64,000 bases of DNA from Neelides folsomi (GCA_034687125.1 JAQGBZ010000234.1:1-64000), one strand, 5' to 3'; positions 24,301-38,758 are shown, numbered from the stretch's first letter. Notes: generated by a model from the letters alone, not told the origin. A program made the numbers and translations.

Positions 24301-24629
24301 GCAAAAATGTTATGCAATTTAAAAATATAACAAAATCTCCACTTTAATCAACTTACTAACATTAAGTTAGTTTTAAATCTTGCGAAATTTTTATGGATTT
24401 TTTTATTTATGGGTTTTTTATATTCCAGCTATTTTGTGTATCAATTTTTGGAGCTTTTGATTGTCTCGAAAAAGATGCGAAATTGAAAGACAAAGAAAAA
24501 GAAAGGAAAAGAGAAGTGGAACATATTGTGAAGAAATTGAAGAAAGAATTGGTAAACTCAAATCCAAATCTTCCCTATTATGGCAATAATGACGCTGATG
24601 AAGTGGGAACTCAATATTCTCATTTTTAA
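21346..24629 (+). CDS. tetraspanin with long acidic/basic cytoplasmic leader
   Basis: Seven exons (21346-21552, 21722-21794, 21908-22092, 23021-23188, 23402-23488, 23921-24052, 24429-24629) keep phase and give 350 residues. A charged 55-residue leader precedes the first membrane segment (VVIYILSFIFIALIALWVWL). Others lie at about VPWVGIVAVILLIPGLLIFN, LFVLLGFSHAILLTVGG and FEILLLCFGSIYTLFCVSIF. The large loop has the expected W-D-L-V-Q ... M-E-C-C-G-I-E-S-G signature, then N-S-C-C and a final G-C-F. The C-terminus is a 50-residue highly charged tail, likely a cytoplasmic helix. The donor of exon 4 (GTTCGT) is weak but gives the standard Q-x4-CCG spacing. Intron 3 is enlarged by the insertion at 22208-22803. 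Confidence 0.82.
22208..22803 (+). mobile_element. retroposon-like insertion (SINE or truncated LINE), 596 bp
   Basis: The insert is flanked by a perfect 13-base direct repeat GATATTTATTTTC (22195-22207 and 22804-22816) and ends in an A-rich tail (CCCATAAAAAATT). Both features fit target-primed reverse transcription, with the tail giving plus orientation. Its base composition is visibly more GC-rich than the surrounding intron. I found no long open frame or clear tRNA-type A and B boxes, so it may be a 5'-truncated LINE tail or a SINE of unknown head. It sits inside intron 3 of the tetraspanin gene, which splices around it. Confidence 0.78.
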
Positions 24630-24819
24630 CGTTCAGTAATTAATTTGTATTTGAAATCAATTCCCATTTTTATATTAATTGATGTTAATCATTTAATTGA
24701 TTTACTATGAAACTGTTTTTAAAGCTGAATATTATTAAATAAAAGTTTATTTAATAATGATATGTTCATTAAATGTAAGTAATTGATTTGGTTGGAATTT
24801 CGAATTTTTATTTGGTTTT

Positions 24820-27800
24820 TTACAACATTTCATGTTTGATTTCATTATTTTCCGCTTCATATTTTACAAAATCTGGATGAATTTCGACATTTACGTTTGA
24901 ATTTCTTCGAGGATTTGTGAAATTGTTGACATTAGGGTTTGAAGGACAGACCAAAGGAGATAAAACGCCAACAATGACTTCTGAGTTTGTGTTTGAGATC
25001 GGTTGAAGCGGTTTGTTAAAAATGTTCATTGGCAAATTCACTTGATTTGGAGCGGAGCCTTTGCGACTTCCGATGCTCAGCCGATTACGAATTGATTGAT
25101 TCAACGAAGTTGTCATTGTTTGCTATGAAAAACCACAAAACCCATATTTTAGTTAAAATAAATTAAATTAATTAATCATAATTAATATTCCAATACAGAA
25201 GTTAAAAATCGCAATAAACTTAATTTTTAACGTGACATGATGAATAGGAATTAAAATTAAAAATGTTCTAAATTTTTAAATTACCCTCCTGGTTCGATTT
25301 CTATAAAGGAATGAAAGCGATGCGGAGGAATCGTCCAAATTTCCGCCTCTCAAACGTTTCCGGACTCCTTGGCCCAATTTGCCCAACTAAAAATCCCCAT
25401 TATGGTCTCTCAGTCTCTCATTAAATTATTAGCAAAAACCACACGAATTACAAAACCACTAAAGGCCCTCATTAACTAATCAAACTACTAAATAGGCATT
25501 TAACTACAAACACTGTAAAAGAACGTCAATGATATGACCAACACGAAATTAAGCTTCCTGTAAATAAATTTGAAATTGCCTGTTGTTTGAACTGCTTGGT
25601 CGTTAGTGTATAAATAATGGGATTGAGAGCCGAATTGACTGGAAGTGCGAAAACGGCCAACCAGGCATAAACATCCTGCGGAATTTTCACTCCTAAAATA
25701 CATTAGTTTAAAAGCTCGTTTAAAATATTTAAAACTCCGCCAAATTCAAATTTATAGTAATTTAACTATAATTCTATAATGATTAATTATTTTATAGTAA
25801 TTGTTATAATTATTTTAATTAATTAATTGTAATTACAATTTTACTTACCGGCCATTGCCAACAGTTTTGTAATGATAATCGGAGCCCAACAGACAAAATC
25901 TGTAAAAACAACAAGTGCGAATCTTTTTGCCAACAAGGTGTCTTGTTTTTCCTGATTTGTCCTCAACATGAGCGCAGACGAATGAATGATGGAGAGCATT
26001 TTGGCATATGCGAAAACAATGAATGAGAAGGCAAAGAAGTTGAGTGCCACAAAGAGAAGGAATGAATATTCCCAAGCTGCTCCGTATGGATTGTGGAGTT
26101 GGAGCGGGAGGCAAAGTCCGTTGCCCGCATAGAAATCTCTCCCGAAATATGAAGGAAAAATTCCCGAGAGCGGAGCGTAAGACAAGAGAAAGGAAATGGT
26201 CCATAAAACCACAACTATTGAGAAAGCACGCCCGATTCGATCGTTCCGCTCAGCAAAGGGTTTCGCAATTGACAAATAACGATCCAATGTGATTAAAGTT
26301 AAGATCAGAACTGAGGCTTCTGAACTTAACGTGCAAAGTCCACCTGAAAAATAACAATTAAAAAATTAAATTAATGTTAACATTTTTAATAAATCAAAAT
26401 TTAACTTTTATTTATTTCTATCATTTTTCATTCAAAAGTGCAAGAATATAATGACCCATTATTTTTCCCTTTCAATTTATTTTGTTTTATTGACATCACA
26501 TTATAAAAATATGCTACTAATATTGAAATACAAATGTGTAGATAATTAGAGTTGTTGCTCGAAGCAAACACAAGTCCCCTTATGAGCAACTTTCAGTGTT
26601 TCGAATTTCCTTTTATAGTCAGGGAATTAATGGAACGACCTTGGCTCTTTCAAATTAAAAATAATCGAAGGCTGAACGTTTGCAAGTTTGCTCCATTTAC
26701 AGATTCTTATCTATATTTCTTTTGTTGCAAAAATATCTATTTTCACCAGCTGTGTATAACCAATTTAACAATTCTATTATCACACATTAATTTATAATAA
26801 TGTTATGAATTTCATTTGATTAAATACACTTCAATTATTTTATTAATATCTGATTTATTTGGCGCATGATTTAGCCTACACTAAAAAGTTATATTAGGTA
26901 TTCTCTATTACTACATAGATATGTATAACCACAGTCAAAACTAGTACCTACCTAACCAAGTAGATTTGTATGGTACAGATAGTTTAAACATTATATTTAA
27001 AATCAATTCCATTGATTTTGAATAAAAGGAGCTTTAAGTGTGTCTTAAATTGCAAAGACCGGATGAAGAATTTTTATATTAAAAAAGTGAATAGTTTTCT
27101 TACCTGCTAGTTGGCAAAAAAGGGAATGTCGCCATGCTTGCTGATGCTCCAAGAAATTCCCCCTGAAACTCACGTCGGCAATGGCAATGCAAAGAAGAAA
27201 AATTCCCATCATGAGGTCGGCAAATGCCAAGTTTTTGATGTAAAAAGAATGAACTTTGTTCGGTTCACGTAAAATCATTCTGCTCACGATAACGAAGATA
27301 TTCCCACAGAATCCGACAAGGCCCATGATCCAAACACTGTAGAAAAATTTAAAAAATTACTCAACTAACAATGATAACAATTTTATATTTTTACAGGCTG
27401 TAGGCTAAAGTGTGCCTTAATGGCCGTCAACTTCAAAATTAATAACTTCAAAATTACAGTTATTTTCAAAAACCGGGAATATTCGAATTGGGTATAAAAT
27501 TATACACTGTATAATATTGCATTTGTATATACATATTTGTAATGTCAAAATGGCGTAATTGATGAAAGAGGATTAAAGGGAGGATGAAAGTGAAGGAAGT
27601 AGAAGTTTGGAAAAATGTAAATAAAGATGTAGCTTAAAAGGTTACATGATGTAAATAAAGACTGGGGGAAATCTCCATGTCAGAAAATCCTTTTTGTCCG
27701 TGGAGATCAAAAGGAAGCTGCCAAGAGATTCAAATAGAAAGGGACTGCATGGGATTCCTCAAGGGATTTAAAATAACCTCCCACAATCCAAATTCAACGT

Positions 27801-30800
27801 GAATAAAAATGAGAAAAAATGAAATCGATATCTGATTATCTTCCTTTATTCACAATATCTCTTTATGATATAAATAAGATATGCATATGTATTATATAAG
27901 ATACTGATACTGATATATTTACAGATATAAGTATTCTGTATATAAGAAAACCCTTAAAGGCGGGGAAATTCAAAAGGGGAAAATCAAAAGTAAATCACTG
28001 ACCTTCTTTCATTCCTTTTATGTAAAGTCTGGCCAACAGCTTTAATTTTTGATTTATTCGTAAAGTGAACTTTCCCCAATAGTTTTTCACTTTAGTTTCA
28101 TTTTAATAAGTGGGAATTAGGAAAGTTGAGGGAAAATAAAGGAAGGAAATCGGGAGGGAAATTTAAATATGATGAATGAACAAAGTTCAAGTTTTAAATT
28201 CTTCTTTGATCTCTTGAGGGAATTCCCCAAATGGAATATTTATTGTGTTTGAAATCATATAGCGAGAATTTGAATCTCAATCTCAACTTTTCTTTATATT
28301 TTTATTTCATAGCCATTATTTTTCCATTTATTGACAATTCTTGCGATGTCAAAAAAGTTATTTGTGAAAAAAAACGATATGTATTTTTTCTTATTTTTTT
28401 TATTCGGATTAAGTTTCCTGTGTTGAGTTAAAGATAGAGAATATTAAAACGATTTTCTTAATATTTCATACAGAGGAAGTTGAAGGGAAGGAAAATAATA
28501 AATTTAAAAAACACAAATGTTTATTTTCTCTTTATTCGCCCAAAGTGGGAATTTTGTTCTTGGGATTTCTGAGAGGAAATTGCCAAGCTCAGAAAGCCAA
28601 TATGCATTAAGGGAATTTGCGGAAACGGGAGAGAAATTGGCTCAATATACACCAAATGCATAGAAGACACGTTCCTTGCAAATTCCCGAGAGTGCAAATT
28701 GAAATCGGTTTTTTATATTAAATATGGCCTCCATTAGGTATTCATACGTTGCCATTAGTTACACCGAACAATTGTAACTGGATATTTAAATATACCATTT
28801 ATAATACTTACTTTTTTAGGCATACATAAACGTATAGTCCATAGCATATAGCATTACCTAGCAACTATACAATTTCTGTACTAAATATGTATAATTTGGT
28901 ATGTTGAAATAAATGATATGCCTAATTTACTATATATAAAAATGTATGAATAATCTTAATGCGAGCTTTCAATACAATTTGAGATTTTTGCATAAAAATA
29001 ATGAAAAATGTCAAAGTTGAGTAAAAAGAAAGATTTGTAAAAGAGCGTATTAGCCGATTGGTAAGTTTTGTGTAAAATGTACAAGTTTCGCAATGATCTA
29101 CGACCCGGATTGGAGAGAAGTGAAAAGTGAAATGAGGCGGAAGATGTTGAGAAAAGAGATATAGGAGAAAGGGGATAGAAACTATAGATCAATTCAAAGA
29201 TCAAGAATTCTATAGCTATTTATCATCAGACCATTTGGCATCACGCGTGAGATAGGGGAGATATTTCAATCTCAATATTCTCAATATATAAAATATAATA
29301 AATTATATCGTGAATACCTATCCATTTAGGATAAATATATGCTATATGTAATATGTATTGTAGATATAAGTATGCCTATTACTATTTAAAATTAATCTTT
29401 AAATAAACATATATTACATATATATATATATACGTATTAGATTCGTTGAGATGTAGAGTGTAGAGTTAAAGGTTCAGCAAATGTTCATGTATGTATCATT
29501 CATGTATTTTAAAGGTTCTTTATGTTTAGGAGAAGATTTAAGCTGATTGAAGGTTTTGTGGGTTAAAGTTGAATCTAAAGGAATTTGAATCCTCTCAATT
29601 TCCCATCCCTTTAAATCCTTCTCTTTTGGGTGGAAATAACCAGCCATTTCAAAGATGGGAATTTCGGATCCGATCTCGTAAATCAGGATTCCACTTATAA
29701 ATTATATTCATATATTTTATACATTCATATATATATTTTTTTTTATGTATACCATATATTTTACCTTTACACCTTTCCTATATTCTATTATTCCCTTTTA
29801 CATCCAGGGATTTTGGACAGATTTGAATATTTTATTATTTTGGGTTTTCGGGTTTTCTTACCTTGCACGAAGAACCAAATTGTCAAGGAGGTTTTTAAAC
29901 GAGGAAATTCCGTCGCCTTTTGGGGAGCAAACTTTGACATGTGGGGCCCACCAACACATCCAAAATTCATCAAAATACCTTGGAAACAAACAAGAAATTT
30001 TCATTAAAGTATCGGTATCGTAACTATGGTTTAAAATTTTAAATTATTTCCTGTAAATATCAATCTTGGGTTCTTTCTTGGTTGAATTGAATTGAATGTA
30101 AACAGTAAAGAATAAATTTTGTTTTTGTAAATAAATCTCTTAGAAAGTAATTAATGATGAAAGGATATAAATAATTACAAGTTGTTGAGGGCAGTGAGAT
30201 TCTTGAATAATTCCCTCGGTTCATTTTTCAACTCTCTGAATGGATTCCGCTCCATGTTCCTACAAGAGAAAAGGAATTGAAGTAAAAACATTTCGGGGAG
30301 TCAAAGGGGAATTTGGATTGAGATCCTTGTCGTAAAGTTGTAAAAGCTCCGTAAACAACATTCCCCTATCCCATCATTCCAATCACCCGGAAAAATCGTT
30401 TCCGATTTCCTAAACAAATTACGCGCCAAAGTTCAAAAAAACTTATCAATCTCTCATCCAATTTGCATCCATAAAATCCATACACATATAAAATCCATAT
30501 ATAAATATTACATACTATGCCTATACCGTATAAAATATATTCAATTCTATCTATACTAAAATTAAGTATACTGGTATACAGTATATATACTACATAACAT
30601 CCATCAAATTCATAAGTTAATTTCATTTATAAAAATTAAATTAACATAATTGTGTTATTGTCAAAAACTCCATTTTGAAATAATATTTGAAATAAGTTTT
30701 TGTAAATACTGATATTAGTAGCAGAGAGTTAATTGAAATTCAAAATTGGTGTTCTTTGGATTCTTTGAATTTTTCAAATATGGTTAATGGCAGTAATTAG

Positions 30801-33800
30801 TCAAACTTTGTGTAAAAATGTGTTTGGAGCCTTGGGATAAGTTTGGTGTTGGATGTGTGTAATTGTGAGTGAGATAAAAGCCGGATGAGTGAAAGTGTAT
30901 AGGGACCGGGTGTTGAGCCCCGAAGTCCTCGTAAAATTGCGGGAGTTTTCCCGGGAATTTTAATGGTTTGCTTACAAAGATTCCAAGCTTTCGAGGCCAC
31001 TGAGTCCGCCGCTCTCCACCCAACTGATCTCATTGTCATTAAGATTCCTACAAAGGAGGAAGTGAGCACATTAAACATCTCTCTTTAGAACATCAACTTC
31101 TTTACTTAAACTCCTCAACCAAAAACCTCTCTTTTCAGCAATATTACATTCTACATTATCATTACATAAAAACAATACAAAGTTAATCTCGTAGCTCGTA
31201 ACTGTAACATATAACATAATCCATATAATACATTAACTAAACATTAACTTTACTTTTTAATGTATGAATGTATGGTATATTTATATATTAGATATTTATT
31301 AGGATGTATTAAGTATGAAAATATTAATGTAAACATTATTAAATAAATTACTTAGGGCTAGGGCTAGATATAATTGGAATTTGTATTTAATTAGTAAAGT
31401 AGTGTAAGTAATGAAAAAGAGTTAAAATAATAATTTTAGGTATAAATGCATATAATTATGATCATTTGGGTTAAATCAGTTAAATGTGAGTGCATGGGAA
31501 GTTGTAAAACTGTTTGTTATTTGTTTACCATGTGCAATTATCCCATTTGGGTTTGAAATATCAAGGAAATGGAACAGAGGTTGAAAAGAAAAATCTGCTT
31601 TTATGAACAATTGGGATTATACTCACAATCAGAGATTAAATAGAGAATATATCAGCAATAGGTATACCCGTATACGCTACATACAGATGCATTTATAGTA
31701 GGCTGGAGACTTGTATTCACTACTTTGTATTGTGTCTGCATTATATACTTATATGATATATCCAACATCGTTAAACTTTCGGTCGAGTTGATCCAGAAAG
31801 GGTTTTACAATTAGCGTCAGTTCTAATGTTGTAAAACAACGTAATTCCCCCGCAATCTTAAGTACAAATATAAAACTACATGGCTTACAATTACAATCAA
31901 CGCTTTATGACTCAATTCCAAACAACTCATTTCGTATGCAAAAAGGGAATAAAACTGAGAGTGAAGATCAAAGCTTTTCCTTCATGTTTAACCACAAGAT
32001 TTGATAAATTATTTAACATTTGGACGTTGTTTGAAATTAACCCAAAGAATTCTTAAAATGATTAATTTATTTAAATATTTAAATCATGAAGAATTTTCAA
32101 TGTAGAAACTTGCTCGGATTATTCATTAATTCATTAACTAGGGGGGATTTTAAACATTAACAATTTCACAACAAAGATTTCTGAATCAAAAGACTCATAT
32201 TAATTATGTTTATTTTGATGATGTATTTTACCCCGGGTTGGAATTTTAAATAAATATAAAATCCTTAACTTGTATAGGTATGTAAAATATGATATAATAT
32301 TTGTAAAATATGTCAAATATAGCCACCGGCATCAGAAACCTTTTGTTACTTATTGTTACACGTTAAATGGGAATTTTATTATAATTTTAGCTAAGCTATT
32401 ATTCCCCTAATGAAGAATGCTAATTAAAATAAAAGGGTTAACGAAGCGGAAAGTTCATTTTGCCAAAGTTCATAATTTCGCAAGTTTCCTTTTCATCATT
32501 TAAACCCCTGATGTGGTTTTCATATTAAGGGAATTATAATATTAATAAAATAATATATTATCATATAATTTAAAATATTATTATAAATATTATTACAATA
32601 TAACTACAGTATACAGGTATATATAGGATTGCTCAATATATTCTTAGAACTATTGTTAATATGAACGTTACTCAAGTGAGTGTGAATTTCTCTACCTCTT
32701 AAACCCTCCAATGTTAAAAACTTAATTACAGCTCTTTGTTCAATTAAATCAAAATTTAAATGATCCATTTTTATGCCACTTAATTGTACAATATAGTTAA
32801 GATTAATTATGAAATTTTTATCACAGAATTTAGCCATATTTTTCTATATTACAGATATTCTAAGAATATATTGAGCAACCCTATAAATGTTATAAGTTTC
32901 TATCATATGGTACTGAAATTGGAATTGGCTATATGAACCAAAGGTTTGTATAAGATTAGCAAGATAAAATGAAAAGCCGCTTACAGATTGAGGAGCCCCT
33001 TGAGATGAGCGAAAGTCCCAGTGCGAATCCCCTGGATCTCATTCCAAGGCAAATACCTGAAATCCCATCAACAAAACACTTGCCATCAAATGGAAGATGT
33101 CTAACAACATTATAAGGACATGGTGTGGATGGATAAATAGGTTTGACATGTTTGGTAATTAGAGAAATCTCACAGAGTTTTCAAGAGCGTCAAAGTTGAG
33201 AAGGCCGAGGGATGAACTTGACTTATGAGATTATTTGACAAAGAAAGCGTCTCGAGTTCATCAAGACCTTCGAAATATTCTTCACTCAATTTTGAAATTC
33301 GGTTGTGGTTCAAATTACTAGAAATGAGAATTAAATAAATAATAATTAATTAAGTAAAACGAAATTAAACTAAGAAATTTCACTGTCAAAATAAAATTCC
33401 AAAAGTGACGTCTAAATTATAAAAGCTTTAGGATTTTTAATTAAATTATAAAAGTACTTAAAGTAAATGAAATGTTAAATGAAATTAAGCGAAAGTTGTA
33501 AAAGTTTTTACAGAATTTTCAATGAACGAAGTTGAGAGAAAATTGGTCCTTCTGATCCATTCAATTCATTGTTTCTCAAATCCCTATAGAATGAATATAA
33601 ATTAGCATGGGCGTGGTTGATTAAAAACTTGTTTACAATTCATGAAGATCCTCCAGGCCTTCGAAACTCTCCGGATGAACCGATGAGATGAAATTAAAGT
33701 CGAGGAACAACTTCAACAATATCCCCAAACCTTTAAAAGATCCCTTCGCCAAACGCCGCAAACCATTACGAGTCAAATGTCTAAAAAGAGGAAAAATTGT

Positions 33801-36435
33801 ATAAAAAGCGTCATATAAAAAACTGTACAAAACATCCCTTAAAGAGAACTAAAAATGGTATTTTGAAGAAATTGAATATGATAAATATTATATTAAATAT
33901 AAAACGGCATATGAATTTATGAATAATCTAACAAAATATATAAAATGTCTTATGGTATGAAAAGGAAGAGAAAAGGTAAACTGAATGTAAAGTTACAGCG
34001 TTGTAAGTGAAGTGAGTTGATTGAAGCCACCAGGTTGCAGAAATTCAAGTCGACAGGAAGAAAGAATCCTTTGGAGAAATATAAACCTTAAATTATTCCT
34101 TCCCCGTTGACACGCCATTGATTTCACATTCAAACATTCTTCGACTCATACAATAGCTTAAAGATTCCCCAACATAAAAAATAGCAATAAACTAAAAATC
34201 CTCTAAAATCGTATAAATCATGCAAAATTGGACAAATTATATAATATAAGCCATTTTACCATGTCTGGCATTTTTCCGATTTACTATAAAAAAGTAAATG
34301 CAAGGAGTAAAAAGAGTTTAATAGACAATTAACACTTGTGACTTTAATTGCCATTTTATTTTTAGGGCTTGTGTTTAGCTATTTGGTTTTATTGGCAGTA
34401 AACTTCTTCCCTTAGGTAAACTAAATACTGTGAGGTTCGGGGTTCAGAGGTTCAGATAAACTACATATAAAAGTTGTAAATTTTTTTTCGTGATTTTTCT
34501 TTCATTTTTTGAGAATTTCACAGATATTTTCCCATCTTTTATTAAACGATTTGTGGGTTTAAAGATCTGTGGGTTTTTTGAAATCTTGGTGTTATGCGAA
34601 AATGGGAATCAGTGAACCTTTAAGGAGATCTCAATGAAAGGGATATTAAGAAAAAGGAGAAAAATAAATCGTTGGAGAATCCCGCCAAAAGACAAAGAAA
34701 TCCCGTAAATCAAAGTCATTTTGATAAAGAAATTCCCTTTGTTTTTCTCCTCCTTTCACCCTCAATTTCACTCACACAGTTTGGGTTTTTTTTCTTCTTT
34801 TTTCTCTTCGCTCTTGGCCTTAATTAAAACTTGGCCTTTCAAACTCAAATTTATTCTCCGCCATTTTAGATTTGCATTAACATTAATATACCAATTTCAT
34901 TTACAGTTGTATGATATTACACACAACTGTATTATTTATAATGTATTAAGGTCGTAGGTCAATTAAATCGTATAAAAGCGGGATTTTTGAATTCAAATAA
35001 AACTGTTAAAGCATGACATTGTTAGAATTTACTAAAGAAGAATTTTTAATTAAATTGGATTGGATTTGACATTTGACTCACAAAGTTTCGAGTTTGGTCA
35101 AATTGTTCCAGACTCCAGTGATGAATTGAACTTGGCTTCCACTCAAATCCCTGCAAGAAGGAAAAAAAGATCTTTACCCCTTTGAACTCCCCCGACCGCC
35201 CAATTCCTGTGAACATCCCCATAAAGGAAGATAAAAAGGAAAGTCGATAATGTACGGATTTCCTCAATACGTCTTTTGACCGTTGACGCGACAAGGATGA
35301 AAAAATTCCCATGAAAGAAACTAAATGGAATGTCACTCATTTAATCTTTTTCCCTTCACAAAAACTTTATCCCTTCCATTGGGTCAAATTTCCAAATAAT
35401 AAAAAAACTGTTGCGTTTTTTCACTAAAAAAACTGCTAACTTAAAACTAAACTAAAACTTATTTTACGTGTTGTTAAAATTAGTATTCTAGAATTTTACG
35501 CCAATAAATTTAACATAAAATATTTAACTATAAATTGAGTTCTAAAATAAATTTTAGATTTTGTTTGATTTTGAGATGATTTTAAGTAAAATTGAAGGAA
35601 ATTGAAAGCTTTGCAGTTTTTTTATAAAATGTGGAACGTGATTTTTTTTAAATTTCTTTATTAGAAGACAACTCTGTTGGTTTTTCGTGTTTGGTTGAGT
35701 AAATAGTCGAAGTGAACATCGGGTGAATAAAAAGGAAGGAGGATGAAAAGTTGATCTCATAATTCACGTCGGCGGGCTGTGGGATTTGGTAGGTAAGCTC
35801 AGATCCCCAAATACTCATTTCTCAAACCAAGGACCATCCCAATGGGACACAAAGCCATAAAAATATGACAATTCGCTCACTCATTCCTATCCACTCAAAA
35901 ATGTAAAAACGGTGAGAAAAATCTGAAAAGAAATTTAACTTTAATTGCAATGAATTTTATAAATTATAGAATTAATTGAACTCATAATAAATTTAATCAA
36001 TTGTGAAAGCTAATAATTAATCTTCATTTTTTCATAATTGAAAATAATCAAATAATCATAATCATAATGTCAAATTATAAAATATGACTTTATATACACA
36101 GATTTTTATAATTTGACATTATTCTAATTCCAATGGAATGAATAAAAGTGAACCAAAATAGTGAATTTGTTATTTGTGCCATTTCTCGGAAAATAAATTT
36201 GAATTTAAATTGCGGATTAAATATCCCTTGAAATTTAAAGGACTTTTTAAAGGCTTTTAAAGGACTCTCTCAAACTTTATGGATTCCAATAAAGAAGTTG
36301 AGAAAAGAAACTTGAAGCCTTCAAAAAATGTTTTCTCTTTCTCCTATTTTTCTTTTAAATGTAACACAATACTTTTAGAAGAAATTTAATTCGATTTAAA
36401 TATTTCACATTTTTTACATTTTTGTCTATTAATAA

Positions 36436-36467
<32 letters not shown>

Positions 36468-38758
36468 TCTTTATGTAAATATCGAACTTAATGTTAGTAA
36501 GTAATATATTACTATATTAATCGTATGTTACTTAAATATGATACACTTCCCAATGTGATTTTAATATTCTTAATATACTGCACTTTTGTATGTACCATAG
36601 TAAGTATGTACAATAGTATTTACATAGAATACATACAATATATGTTTGGTACTATTGTCATGTTATATTTTAAAATGCGATGAAAAATATTAAAGTGAGT
36701 TTGGTATTTTGAATCCATTAAAGTGTGCATTAGATGTAAATTTGTTAAATTTGAAAGGACCCTTACAGAAAGCGGAGATCTCTTGGGAGGAAGTCGAGTC
36801 GGGAGAGAATTAAATTATGACAAAAGATCTTCGTCCCACTGCAGTGGCACTTTCCCTCTTCACCATTTCGCTCTCGCCGGAAGTCATCTGGAGCATTTGA
36901 AAACCCATTAGAAATTAATTACTCACAATAATTATCCAATCACATTCAGATTTTGGTCAAAAAACCTACACATTAAAACCAAGTAGTAAATTTTGAGATT
37001 TTTATCATGAAATTTTTTCTTATCGTTTAATTTGGACGATTTAACCTTAACTTTTAATTTCAAGATTTCAAGTATGTAAACTACCTAAGTAGGTATGTGT
37101 TTTTCGTTCAATAAATTCATGATTTTTTCAGTTTTTAATTTTTATATTTCCTCCAATTTAACATTAATATAAGAAAATAAGCTAGAAAGATTCGGTATAA
37201 GAATTAAAGAAGAATTGGGAAGAAATCTATAGAAGGAATAATAAAAGAAATTTAATAAGGAAAAACTTTTTTATCTCATCTCTTTTTTTGTGTGTGAAAT
37301 GATCGGATATGATAAATTTCCTTTATGGAAATGACGGAGATTCCTCTTTAACTTTCATTAGCGCATCCGCCGTTCTTAAAATCTTTCTTTGAAGTTGCTT
37401 TGAAGGGAAATTCCCTTTGTTCTCCAAACTCTTTTACCATCATTTTAATTTCCAACCCTCTCAATTATGGAATGAAAATACCACAATAAGCTCCATTACA
37501 TTCAACCTCCAAATTAACACAATTAAAATTAATTATTATTTAACTTAAGATTTTGAGTTAAAGAAAATGCAAACATTTGCAGGTTCTGTTGTCGTCGTCA
37601 GCTCCGGGTCTTTTCTTGAAAATTGAATCCCAAAAATTTTTGTCGTGTTTATCCTCTGGAATTAATATAATACATTAAATAATATTATAGTTAAAAATTT
37701 AATTAAAATTTTACGGTAATTAAAATTTAAAAAAATTTAAAAGTAATAAATGTTAATTAAAAGTTAAATTAACTGCAATTATCTTCATCAGATCCAGTCG
37801 GACAATCTTTTTTCCCATCGCACATCAACGCTTGCGGAACACACAAAGCTGTCAAAGTTCCATTTCCTTTACATTGGAATTGTCCAAGAGGGCAAGGTGA
37901 GTTTTTGCCATCACTTGCTTTCCACCTCTCTTCCGAACTTTGACCAAGAAATCCTTTAACTTGAAAGGTTCCACAAGTTCCTATTAAATTCAACCAAGTT
38001 TAAGTTAAGTTAAGATGAAAGTTATTTTTATCCATATAGATCGGCTTAAAAGTTTGATAACTCAATCTTATGTTAAGGAAAGGATTTTATCAAACTTTAC
38101 AAATTCAAACTGATTTACTTTACAGCGCTAATAAAATGCAAAATGAAATAATTGAGTTAAATTTGGAATTTAAATAACCACAACTTTGTCATTTTTATTA
38201 TGGAAAACGAATTTAAGAAAATTTACATTTTACAACTACAGAATGCCAATTCTAAATTCTATGCGAATATATTATGGATATAAATATTATGGTTATGGTA
38301 TTTATGTTATGTAACTACTTTATGTAATGTAGCTAATAAAACATTTAAATAAACCTATTTGGTTCCATTTCTGTGAAATTGAACCAAATGTCAAAAATGT
38401 ATGTTTTGTGTTATTTGCGAAAGTAAATGAGTTGTGTGGTTGAAGCAATCAATCATTTTCACATAAATTATGAAAACTGTTGTTAAAGGAAGGAGTTGCG
38501 TGAGCGAAGGGATTTTTCACTTGTATTAAAATCCCCATTTTAATCCTTATGTTTTCCTTCACACGTTCTTTCTCTTATTCAACCAGTGAAATGAAATCGA
38601 ACAATCAACCACGAGCTTATAAATACAAAAAGTCCATAAATACAAAGTTGTAAATTGCACGAAGGAATTTTCTCTCTAAATACCTTTAGGATTTTCCTTC
38701 CAAATAAACGTGATTGTAATTGATGGCGGATGTTTTGTTCAATTTTACAAGACCTCAT
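24820..38758 (-). CDS. relaxin-family receptor (type C LGR: LDLa, LRRs, 7TM)
   Basis: Minus-strand exons: a tentative signal-anchor exon (38758-38584), the LDLa module, a linker (near 37660-37590), LRRNT (36887-36767) and LRRs. LRR exons, mostly 72- or 144-base units, are 35150-35082, 34068-33997, 33780-33637, 33583-33512, 33317-33174, 33056-32985, 31047-30976 and 30259-30179. The hinge is 29978-29862. Membrane exons are 27336-27104, 26343-25849 and 25692-about 25545; tail exons 25386-25285 and 25122-24820. The LDLa module (about 37980-37767) has [11 protein letters not shown]. The hinge reads [10 protein letters not shown] and D-G-I-S-S-F, the relaxin-receptor signature. TM3 ends L-D-R-Y and TM7 has [17 protein letters not shown]. 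Ligands would be relaxin/insulin-like peptides acting through G proteins. The TM7-to-tail junction and the first exon are not firmly resolved. Introns total over 10 kb, unlike neighbouring genes. Confidence 0.9.
32626..32881 (-). mobile_element. internally deleted mariner-like element
   Basis: A 256-base element inside an intron of the relaxin-type receptor. Terminal inverted repeats start GGRTTGCTCAATATATTCTT at both ends (32626 and, inverted, 32881) and are flanked by TA on each side. On the minus strand, about 32768-32690, an open stretch reads [20 protein letters not shown], the first helix-turn-helix (HTH_48) of mariner-type transposases. Nearly all of the catalytic DDE part is deleted, so this is a non-autonomous remnant. 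Confidence 0.82.
36441..36468. repeat. (TA)n microsatellite
   Basis: Fourteen uninterrupted TA dinucleotides in an intron of the relaxin-type receptor gene. Confidence 0.9.

Noticed and set aside
26044-26292. Plus-strand frame of 82 codons
   Set aside because: Antisense to the exon encoding TM3-TM6 of the relaxin-type receptor.
36441-36468. (TA)14 run as a possible replication or attachment site
   Set aside because: Simple microsatellite in an intron with no other supporting structure.
36723-36911. Plus-strand open frame of 62 codons
   Set aside because: It is antisense to the LRRNT exon of the relaxin-type receptor, which has clear splice sites and the C-x-C LRRNT pattern.
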